Made by a program: the position numbers and the translations under genes
DNA from: Candidatus Bipolaricaulota bacterium
Lineage (GTDB): Bacteria > Bipolaricaulota > Bipolaricaulia > M55B111
Length of the DNA stretch: 41,887 nt
Assembly: GCA_021735245.1 (NCBI GenBank)
Contig: JAIPHJ010000014.1
Location: forward strand, 1-41,887
Direction: 5' to 3'
Notes under the pieces: generated by a model
The model's input: the letters and a program-made list of their open reading frames with translations, nothing else
Told to the model about the DNA's origin: nothing
The model's database searches: none
In this document: in pieces, positions 36,362 to 41,887 of the stretch
How the letters are laid out: the number at the start of each line of letters is the position of its first letter
Position numbering within the stretch: position 1 is the first letter of the stretch

Positions 36362-37372
36362 TCATACAAGATCTCTTTCGACCATTGTTTCGGCAATTTG
36401 TACGGTGTTAAGAGCAGCTCCTTTCCTCAGATTGTCCGCGACAACCCAGAAGTTGAGCCCGTTCTCGATCGTAGGATCCTTCCTGATCCTGCCAACGAAC
36501 ACCTCGTCCTTCCCTTCTGCCCTGGTACAAAGGGGATATACGTTGTTCTCCGGATCATCTTCAACCACGACTCCGGGACTGTCAGCCAGAATATCCCTAA
36601 CCTCACCTACATCCGGCTGTAACTCCGTTTGGACGTTTACCGACTCCGCATGAGACCTATATACCGGTATCCTGACGGCAGTAGGACTTACCTCCAGCTC
36701 TTCTCCAACTATCTTGTGCGTCTCGTGGACCATTTTCATCTCTTCCTTTGTATATCCATTGTCCCGGAAGACGTCTATATGTGGCAGGGCGTTAAAAGCA
36801 ATCTGATGGGGATATACCTCGGCCGTTGGCTCCTTCCCCTTACCGATATCTTTTGTTTGCTTCTTCAGCTCCTCTATTGCATCAACACCCGAACCCGAAA
36901 CCGCCTGGTAGGTGGAAACCACAACTCGGTTTGTTTTGTACCTGTCGTGAAGTGGTTTAAGAGCGACTACCATCTGTATCGTAGAGCAGTTAGGGTTGGC
37001 TACAATTCCTTCGTGCCAGTCCAGATCTTCCGGATTTACCTCCGGGACCACCAGAGGAACCTCCGAGTCCAACCGCCACTGGCTTGAATTGTCGACTATA
37101 ACACAACCGGCATCCGCAGCCATGGGTGCCAGCTTTTTGGAAGCATCGGAACCAGCGGACATCGTAGCCAGGTCGCATTCGGAAAGCGCGTCCGGTGTAG
37201 CTACCTCACAGGGTATTTCCTCCCCGGCAAACTCAGCAGTTTCACCCTCCAGTTCCGCTCGTTCGAACATCTTTACCTCTCCGATATCGATGCTGCTGTC
37301 GGCCAGAAGATTCCGCATCTGGCCTCCAACCGCTCCAAGTGCTCCAATAACCCCAATCGTATATTCTTTCAT
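36362..37372 (-). CDS. asd: Aspartate-semialdehyde dehydrogenase
   Basis: 336 aa. Reduces aspartyl phosphate to aspartate semialdehyde with NADPH. GALGAVGGQM near the N-terminus binds NADP, the catalytic cysteine is C129 in NPNCSTIQ, and an HETHK stretch near residue 235 supplies the conserved His. The ATG at 37372 is chosen over a GTG three codons upstream because a GGGGTGG site then has normal spacing and the protein opens at the Rossmann strand. Second enzyme of the threonine module; 52 bp separate its start from the hom stop. Confidence 0.95.
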   Translation of the reverse strand: MKEYTIGVIGALGAVGGQMRNLLADSSIDIGEVKMFERAELEGETAEFAGEEIPCEVATPDALSECDLATMSAGSDASKKLAPMAADAGCVIVDNSSQWRLDSEVPLVVPEVNPEDLDWHEGIVANPNCSTIQMVVALKPLHDRYKTNRVVVSTYQAVSGSGVDAIEELKKQTKDIGKGKEPTAEVYPHQIAFNALPHIDVFRDNGYTKEEMKMVHETHKIVGEELEVSPTAVRIPVYRSHAESVNVQTELQPDVGEVRDILADSPGVVVEDDPENNVYPLCTRAEGKDEVFVGRIRKDPTIENGLNFWVVADNLRKGAALNTVQIAETMVERDLV

Positions 37373-37424
37373 AATTACCACCCCTGATAAATATTCGTAG
37401 TTCGATAACTTTCTAAATACCCTT

Positions 37425-38618
37425 CTATTTACAGGTACTCCGGCAACATTTTATGTCGGAAAACACCCCTCCCGCGGTAACCTCTGATCCTGCTCCCGGA
37501 CCCTGAACGATCAATGGGGGATGGTCGTAATTATTGGTGCGAAACAGGACCACGTTTGCGGTACTATCCCCCCTTCCGAGCGGCTCTTCTCTGTCTACCT
37601 CCTCCAGGCCCACAGTGACTTCTCTTTCGTCTATTCTGGCAACGTAGCGCAACCTGTTCCCGTCAGCTCCGGCGGACTCAGCTCTTTTCCGAAAATTTGG
37701 GCCGGCTGTCTCGAGTCCCTCCTCAAGTTCCTCTTGAGAAACGTCCTCCTCCAGTTCAACCAGTGGTTCAAGAGTTATATCGTCCAGCGAAAGATCGAGG
37801 CCAAGGCTCCTTCCCAGAATTACCGTCTTTCTAGCCACGTCATTTCCCAGCAGGTCTTCCGCCGGATTCGGCTCGGTAAAGCCCTTCTCTTTTGCCTCTA
37901 TCACCGCTTGTTTTAGGCTAACACCCGCTTCAACTCGAGCAAGAATGAAGCTAAGGGAACCGCTCAATATTGCCGCTATCTCTCTAAACTCTTCCCCGTG
38001 TCGCTTCAAATGATCCAGGGTTGATATTACCGGTAGTCCAGCGCCAACTGTCGCTTCATAACTGAGTCCCGCGTTCTTGAAGCGCCAAAATTCCTCTGGT
38101 TCCACTCCCGTGAGAGGAATTTTGTTTGCCAGTACTACCGACCATCCTCTATCCAGAGCCCTCCTGTAATGGTCTTCAAGCTTATCAGCATCGGTAACAT
38201 CTACCAGAACTCCCCTATCCAAACCCTCCAGTAAGTGCTCAAGGAACCCGATATTTTTCGCTTTTCCCGCGTATACTTCTGCCAGTTCATCGCCACTTGC
38301 TTTCACTTTTAGTATTCTCGCCAATTCCTCTCCGGATAGCCCGTCTTTGTCGGCTATTAGTCCACTACTATCGGCGATTCCTACGTAGCGGTACCTGGTC
38401 CCGGGGTTCTCCCGGTTATTCCAACCCTTTATTTTTTTTACCAGTTCCCCGCCCACAGTACCTGCTCCAAGCTGGACCACAGGTACTTCTGATTCCCCAT
38501 TTTCACCGTTACCAAACTCGCCCTGACCCGATAATCCAAACCGGTCACCTTTTCTATCCTCAACTCCCTCGTCATTTCCGTCTTTATAATCCGGAAATTC
38601 GACCTCATTTTGAGCCAT
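37425..38618 (-). CDS. hom: Homoserine dehydrogenase, ThrA-like type, with acidic N-terminal extension
   Basis: 397 aa. Reduces aspartate semialdehyde to homoserine. The NAD(P) motif GAGTVGG is at residues 51-57, ANKIPLTG follows, and the catalytic region (YEATVGAGLPVI, then KEKGFTEPNPAEDLLGNDVARK) matches the C-terminal half of bifunctional ThrA rather than the usual monofunctional form. No ACT domain is present. The first 45 residues are an unusual acidic, Gly-rich and probably disordered extension; the start is nevertheless firm, with GGGGAGG 9 nt upstream. The ATG touches the stop of the preceding gene (TAA-ATG). Confidence 0.92.
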   Translation of the reverse strand: MAQNEVEFPDYKDGNDEGVEDRKGDRFGLSGQGEFGNGENGESEVPVVQLGAGTVGGELVKKIKGWNNRENPGTRYRYVGIADSSGLIADKDGLSGEELARILKVKASGDELAEVYAGKAKNIGFLEHLLEGLDRGVLVDVTDADKLEDHYRRALDRGWSVVLANKIPLTGVEPEEFWRFKNAGLSYEATVGAGLPVISTLDHLKRHGEEFREIAAILSGSLSFILARVEAGVSLKQAVIEAKEKGFTEPNPAEDLLGNDVARKTVILGRSLGLDLSLDDITLEPLVELEEDVSQEELEEGLETAGPNFRKRAESAGADGNRLRYVARIDEREVTVGLEEVDREEPLGRGDSTANVVLFRTNNYDHPPLIVQGPGAGSEVTAGGVFSDIKCCRSTCK

Positions 38619-39812
38619 TTAGCTTTCCTCCCCTCTAATAAATAGATCGATCAAGTCGGCGCCACTCTCCAAAACCTCGCCTGATCTAGAGGCCTCTCTT
38701 TCGGCAAATTTCCTCCCAGGAGAAACTTCCGACCGGCCAAACCCTGTTATTGCAAACGGCACCCTGCCTCGCTCGTGCGTTTTCGACTCTATTCCCGTAA
38801 CGTGGTCAGTCACGAGCAAAAGCCTGGAGTCGTCCCTGCCGGACAGATAGTTGACCAGAGGCTCTATTACCCGCTCGTCGATCCGTTCGATTGCTTTCGT
38901 CTTCAGTCCCAGGTCACCGGCGTGCGAGGCCTCGTCCGGAGCTTCGATATGGAGGAAGACAAGCGACCCCTCTTTCAGGTTTTCTTTTACCGCCCGAACC
39001 TTGCCTTCGTAATCCGTATCAATGGAGCCTGTGGCACCTTTAACTTCTATCGGAGATAGACCGGTATAAGCACCCAGACCCTTGATAAGATCGACGGCAC
39101 TTATAACCGCTCCGGTCAATTCGTAACGTTCCTGGAACGATGGTAGGTCGGGCTTTACTCCTGCCCCCCAGAGCCATACGCCGTTGAAGGACTTACCTTC
39201 ATTTTTAAGTACCTCTCCGGCTTTTTCTTGAATCCCTTTGAGCTTTTCAGCCCCGGCTCCCCGGGGGATATATTTCCTTGCGGGTTCACCGGTGATGTCG
39301 TGAGCCGGCGTAAGGGAAATATCTCCTAAGTCAACTTCTTTTCTTCCGTTCTTCCAAACCAGAAGGTTGCGGTAACTTACCCCACTGTAGAATTTGAAAC
39401 CGTTCCTATCTATCTCCTCGTCAAGCAAATTAACGTATTGTTCTGCTACCTCCGGGGATGGATGCCCCCCGCTGTAATCTTCCATAATTTTCCTTTCTCC
39501 GTTTGCTCCCAGCCTGACGAGATTGCACCGGAAGACTACGTCATCATCTTTGACGGGAACGCCTTGCCCCCTCGCTTCCAGGGAAGCCCGGCCGGAAAAA
39601 TATTCCTCGGGATCCAGACCCATTAAACTCATGTTGCCGACGGAACTACCTGGCGGCAGACTCGAAGGTATCGTATTGACCGCGCCCAGTTCCCCGGCCG
39701 AAGCGACCTCGTCCATGTTTGGCGTATTTGCAGCTTCGAGGGGAGTCCTACCGGAAAGCTCCTCGAGAGGATTGTCCGCCATACCGTCTCCCTGGACTAT
39801 CACGTACTTCAT
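38619..39812 (-). CDS. Proposed homoserine kinase of the phosphoglycerate-mutase (ApgM) family
   Basis: 397 aa, alkaline-phosphatase superfamily, like the archaeal-type cofactor-independent phosphoglycerate mutases. GDGMADNPLEEL at the N-terminus, the SSVGNMSLMG stretch (about 57-66), the HIEAPDEASHAGD block and TDH near the C-terminus supply the metal-site residues. Some bacteria lack a GHMP homoserine kinase and carry this protein within the threonine operon, and the family model TIGR02535 names such members proposed homoserine kinases. Here it lies exactly between hom and thrC, with no other thrB, which supports that role. A phosphoglycerate mutase remains possible. It overlaps thrC by 4 bp. 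Confidence 0.83.
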   Translation of the reverse strand: MKYVIVQGDGMADNPLEELSGRTPLEAANTPNMDEVASAGELGAVNTIPSSLPPGSSVGNMSLMGLDPEEYFSGRASLEARGQGVPVKDDDVVFRCNLVRLGANGERKIMEDYSGGHPSPEVAEQYVNLLDEEIDRNGFKFYSGVSYRNLLVWKNGRKEVDLGDISLTPAHDITGEPARKYIPRGAGAEKLKGIQEKAGEVLKNEGKSFNGVWLWGAGVKPDLPSFQERYELTGAVISAVDLIKGLGAYTGLSPIEVKGATGSIDTDYEGKVRAVKENLKEGSLVFLHIEAPDEASHAGDLGLKTKAIERIDERVIEPLVNYLSGRDDSRLLLVTDHVTGIESKTHERGRVPFAITGFGRSEVSPGRKFAEREASRSGEVLESGADLIDLFIRGEES

Positions 39813-40864
39813 AGGTCGGCTACCTCAAGGACTTCATCGACTTCTACCCCAACTGTCTCTGGCTCCGGACTCGACTCGATGGCTATGTCGGGGTCCTTAA
39901 GTCCGTGCCCGGTCAGAGTACAAGTTATCACGCTACCCTGGTCGAAATATCCTGTGCCGTCCATCTTGAGCAGTCCCGCAACGGATGCTGCGGAAGCGGG
40001 TTCACAGAAGACTCCCTCGGTGTCTGCCAGAACACGGTAAGCGTCAACCAGTTCCTCGTCGGTCGCTTTACCTATCATCCCCCCCGACTCGTCCCTGGCG
40101 TTTTCTGCTTTCTCCCAGCTCGCGGGGTTGCCTATCCTTATGGCCGTCGCTACGGTCTCGGGGTTTTCGACTTTTTCCCCGTCCACGATCGGTGAAGCAC
40201 CCGCCGCTTGAAATCCGGTCATCCTGGGTAACCGCTCGGTTTCACCTGCCTCGTAATACTCCTTGTAACCCTTCCAGTAAGCAGTTATGTTACCTGCATT
40301 GCCTACCGGCAGGAGGTGATAATCCGGAGCCCGACCCAGAAAATCGGATATTTCGAACGACGCCGTTTTCTGCCCTTCGATCCTATTTGGATTCAGGGAA
40401 TTAACCAGAGTAACGGGATAGTTATCCGAAATCTCGAGAACTAACTCGAGGGCCTCGTCGAAATTCCCCTCTATCTGGACGACCGTAGCACCGTGCATCA
40501 TTGCCTGGGAAAGTTTCCCGAAAGCGATTTTCCCCTCGGGAATGACAACTATTGCCTCCAGTCCGGACCGGGCGGCAAACGCCGCAGCCGAAGCAGAAGT
40601 ATTGCCGGTGGAAGCACAAATGACGGCTTTCTCCCCCCTTTCAACCGCCTTGGACACTGCTACCGTCATACCCCGATCCTTAAAAGAACAGGTAGGATTT
40701 GCCCCTTCGTATTTCAAATACACTTCCAGGTCGTCCCTTAACACTTCTTCGATATTATTTGCTCTGATTAAGGGAGTGTTACCTTCGTTAAGACTTACGA
40801 TGTGTTTACGTTTTTCAACCGGTAAATGATCGAAATACCGATCGAGGACACCATTCCATTCCAT
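39809..40864 (-). CDS. thrC: Threonine synthase
   Basis: 351 aa. Converts O-phosphohomoserine to threonine with PLP. The lysine K62 sits in SFKDRGM, followed by the phosphate-binding STGNTSASAAA loop and a HGATVVQIEGNFDEAL stretch; the short length and ending fit the smaller threonine synthase class. The start at 40864 is preferred over an in-frame ATG at 40885 because an AGGAGGT site is 6 nt upstream. It heads the thrC-(kinase)-hom-asd-lysC operon; the genes abut or overlap except for small gaps before asd and lysC. Confidence 0.93.
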   Translation of the reverse strand: MEWNGVLDRYFDHLPVEKRKHIVSLNEGNTPLIRANNIEEVLRDDLEVYLKYEGANPTCSFKDRGMTVAVSKAVERGEKAVICASTGNTSASAAAFAARSGLEAIVVIPEGKIAFGKLSQAMMHGATVVQIEGNFDEALELVLEISDNYPVTLVNSLNPNRIEGQKTASFEISDFLGRAPDYHLLPVGNAGNITAYWKGYKEYYEAGETERLPRMTGFQAAGASPIVDGEKVENPETVATAIRIGNPASWEKAENARDESGGMIGKATDEELVDAYRVLADTEGVFCEPASAASVAGLLKMDGTGYFDQGSVITCTLTGHGLKDPDIAIESSPEPETVGVEVDEVLEVADL

Positions 40865-40899
40865 GAAAAACCTCCTGAAGATCAAAATGAAAAAAATGA

Positions 40900-40905
40900 A
40901 TTATA
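40900..40905 (-). promoter_or_regulatory. Possible internal -10 box close to thrC
   Basis: A perfect TATAAT on the minus strand, about 35 nt upstream of the thrC start. The nearest -35-like TTGATC is only 13 bp upstream, too close, so this is a weak second promoter candidate beside the one at 41274-41302. Confidence 0.3.
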
Positions 40906-40940
40906 TCTAACTGGAGACGATCAAGCTCGAAACGAAAGCG

Positions 40941-41076
40941 AAGAAATCGCTTGAATCGTGCTTTCCCCGGCTACGTGTCGGGGCATTACGCCCGATTCGA
41001 GGCTCTGTCACTGCGATTCCAATTTACTTACAAACTTTCGAATTCGTACCCGTCCAGAGGCCGGGGTATTCTCCGC
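40941..41076. repeat. Palindrome-rich ~135 bp repeat, copy 1 (upstream of thrC)
   Basis: Shares roughly three quarters of its bases with 41754-41887, in the same orientation. On the minus strand it can fold into several hairpins: GAAUCG with CGAUUC as an outer stem, GGGC-loop-GCCC, and CCCCG-loop-CGGGG. It has more mismatched stems than copy 2. The clustered palindromes and the CATTC/TATTC-flanked stem of the better copy resemble ends of IS200/IS605-type elements or their non-coding derivatives; a cis-acting RNA is the alternative. Confidence 0.6.
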
Positions 41077-41112
41077 AAGTCAATAAATCAGAAATATGGG
41101 GTTGGTAAAATA

Positions 41113-41235
41113 CTAATGGAGGGAAGGAGTCCCTCCCGTCGAGTGAGTAGACTTCGTCTGCATGGAACCAGAAGAGGACCGGGTACCGTCAAACCTGGCT
41201 GAATCAAAATATTTAAGACTTAACGGTTCTTTCAT
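41113..41235 (-). CDS. Ser/Thr-rich 40-aa leader ORF upstream of the threonine operon
   Basis: ATG at 41235 with GAGGA 6 nt upstream, about 32 nt after a strong promoter's predicted start; stop TAG at 41113-41115. Twelve of residues 18-37 are Ser or Thr (five Thr, seven Ser in that stretch), ending near TGGTPSLH. A 7-bp hairpin (GGAGGGA, 5-nt loop, TCCCTCC at 41118-41136) falls on the last codons and is followed by a T-rich stretch, as in an attenuator. Position, promoter and composition resemble thrL-type leaders of amino-acid operons. It could still be a chance frame in a region with repeat sequences. Confidence 0.45.
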   Translation of the reverse strand: MKEPLSLKYFDSARFDGTRSSSGSMQTKSTHSTGGTPSLH

Positions 41236-41273
41236 GGACGTTCCTCTTCCTTCTTGATTTTTTGATTTACATT

Positions 41274-41302
41274 ATAATATAAAACTAGCTGGTTACTGTC
41301 AA
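41274..41302 (-). promoter_or_regulatory. Strong promoter for the threonine-operon leader
   Basis: Minus strand: perfect TTGACA (41302-41297), 17-bp spacer, TATTAT (41279-41274). Transcription would begin near 41267, giving a leader of about 400 nt before thrC that holds the short Ser/Thr-rich ORF and copy 1 of the repeat. Confidence 0.7.
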
Positions 41303-41404
41303 GTGATCATTACGAGAAAAGCAATAAATCGGTCTTCATCCGGCCACCGCACCGGTAGCACTAACTAACAATGCTCCCACGGTCAAAAATTGATACGGAA
41401 AAAA

Positions 41405-41722
41405 TCAAGAACCCCGTAACCTCAGAGTTCCGGCGCGTCGTATAGACCTGCGAACACGAAAGTATCGGGTTGAACTATCTCCCTCCTTCCCGAGTTTCAT
41501 CTTTCCGTAATCCGTCACGAGCATGACAAAAGCCGCGCAGACCAGAATAAATGCGGTCCACAACCAGAGCCAGACCCAGGACGTTGTCATCCAGTTGAAT
41601 ACCTGCTGGACGACGGTTTCCATATGAGTCGGGAAGATTATCGACCAGAGGACAAAGCCCGCAATCAATATGGCCGAAAACCAAAGTATATACGGGTCGT
41701 ACGATCTTTCTTCTTTAGCCAT
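41405..41722 (-). pseudogene. BCCT-family (betaine/choline/carnitine) transporter, N-terminal fragment
   Basis: 105 codons. The first ~82 residues match the start of BCCT transporters: DPYILWFSAILIAGFVLW (first helix), a FPTHMETVVQQVFNWMTT loop, a second helix rich in Trp, then DYGKMKLGKEGD. BCCT proteins normally run to about 500 residues; here the homology stops at about 41475, and 23 unrelated residues lead to a stop. No other frame downstream continues the family (the expected Trp-rich third helix is missing), so the gene is cut rather than simply frameshifted. A GGAGGA site lies upstream. Indicates osmolyte uptake in the lineage. Copy 2 of the repeat lies immediately upstream. Confidence 0.75.
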
Positions 41723-41753
41723 GCCTCGGCTTAAATCCTCCTTTTCATGAGTA

Positions 41754-41887
41754 AAGAAATCGCTTGAATCGCGCTATCCCCGCCCATGGGGCGGGGCATT
41801 TCGCCCGATTCATGGCTTCGCCACCGCGATTTCTATTTGTTTACAAACTTTCGCATTCATCTCCGGCCATAGGCCGGAGTATTCTGC
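41754..41887. repeat. Palindrome-rich ~135 bp repeat, copy 2 (window end)
   Basis: The better-preserved copy, possibly continuing past the window. Perfect stems: CTCCGGCC-ATA-GGCCGGAG type (8 bp), CCCCGCCC with GGGCGGGG (8 bp), GGGC/GCCC, and an outer AATCGCG/CGCGATT. It starts 31 bp upstream of the BCCT fragment. Both copies lie upstream of minus-strand genes, in the same orientation, 813 bp apart. Confidence 0.6.

Noticed and set aside
40951-41202. 83-codon plus-strand frame across repeat copy 1, possibly a transposase tail
   Set aside because: No start signal and no recognisable TnpB residues; it mostly reads through the palindromes.
1-41887. CRISPR arrays, prophage or defence genes
   Set aside because: No regularly spaced short repeats, cas-like proteins, phage structural genes or restriction-modification genes were seen.

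Overview
The window comes from a bacterium with a gene-dense chromosome and a G+C content of about one half, judged by eye. Gene order and content look Firmicutes-like: rho next to murA, ricT next to holB, a YugP-type zinc peptidase, xseA/xseB and a TagO/WecA-type transferase. A broken BCCT-type (betaine/choline/carnitine) transporter gene, two tandem NhaD/ArsB-type ion transporters and many acidic proteins suggest a salt-adapted, possibly anaerobic organism such as a Halanaerobiales-like lineage or an uncultured relative. That placement is inference; no rRNA or tRNA gene was seen that would settle it.

Layout. 1-3878: ABC importer of the nitrate/sulfonate/taurine type (Tat-exported binding protein, ATPase, permease, each overlapping the next by 4 bp), then NAD kinase. 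3959-6628: two tandem NhaD/ArsB-family transporters. 6636-8976, minus strand: ZIP metal transporter, secreted N-acetylmuramoyl-L-alanine amidase with a substituted zinc ligand, secreted thioredoxin-fold protein. 9267-18884, plus strand: miaB, PfkB-family sugar kinase, CBS protein, proS, GT2 glycosyltransferase, a short ORF directly before rho, rho, murA, hflX. 18888-24179: ricT-holB (minus), wecA/tagO (plus), then YugP peptidase-rpe-ribD (minus). 24349-29060: acyP (plus) facing fadD, xseB, xseA and an amidohydrolase (minus). 29061-31646: a long leader with strong promoter signals and two possible short ORFs ahead of a PEP-carboxykinase-like P-loop protein, ended by a perfect bidirectional terminator. 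31744-40864, minus strand: gdhA, a class I aminotransferase, and a full aspartate-to-threonine pathway (lysC, asd, hom, a phosphoglycerate-mutase-type proposed homoserine kinase, thrC). 40865-41887: a candidate threonine-operon leader (promoter, Ser/Thr-rich 40-codon ORF, hairpins), a truncated BCCT gene and two copies of a ~135 bp palindrome-rich repeat.

How the genes work together. Glutamate dehydrogenase, the aminotransferase and the five threonine-pathway enzymes could carry ammonium nitrogen through glutamate and aspartate to threonine. The aspartokinase has a short regulatory end and the homoserine dehydrogenase has no ACT domain, while a Ser/Thr-rich leader ORF lies upstream, so control may rest on transcription rather than enzyme feedback. 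Several promoters sit so close to start codons that the mRNAs would be leaderless or nearly so. rho has a perfect consensus promoter, a ~240 nt structured leader and a 56-codon upstream ORF.

I found no CRISPR array, defence island, prophage or biosynthetic gene cluster. The most novel material is in the leaders (rho, threonine operon, PEPCK-like gene) and in the decayed repeats around the amino-acid genes.
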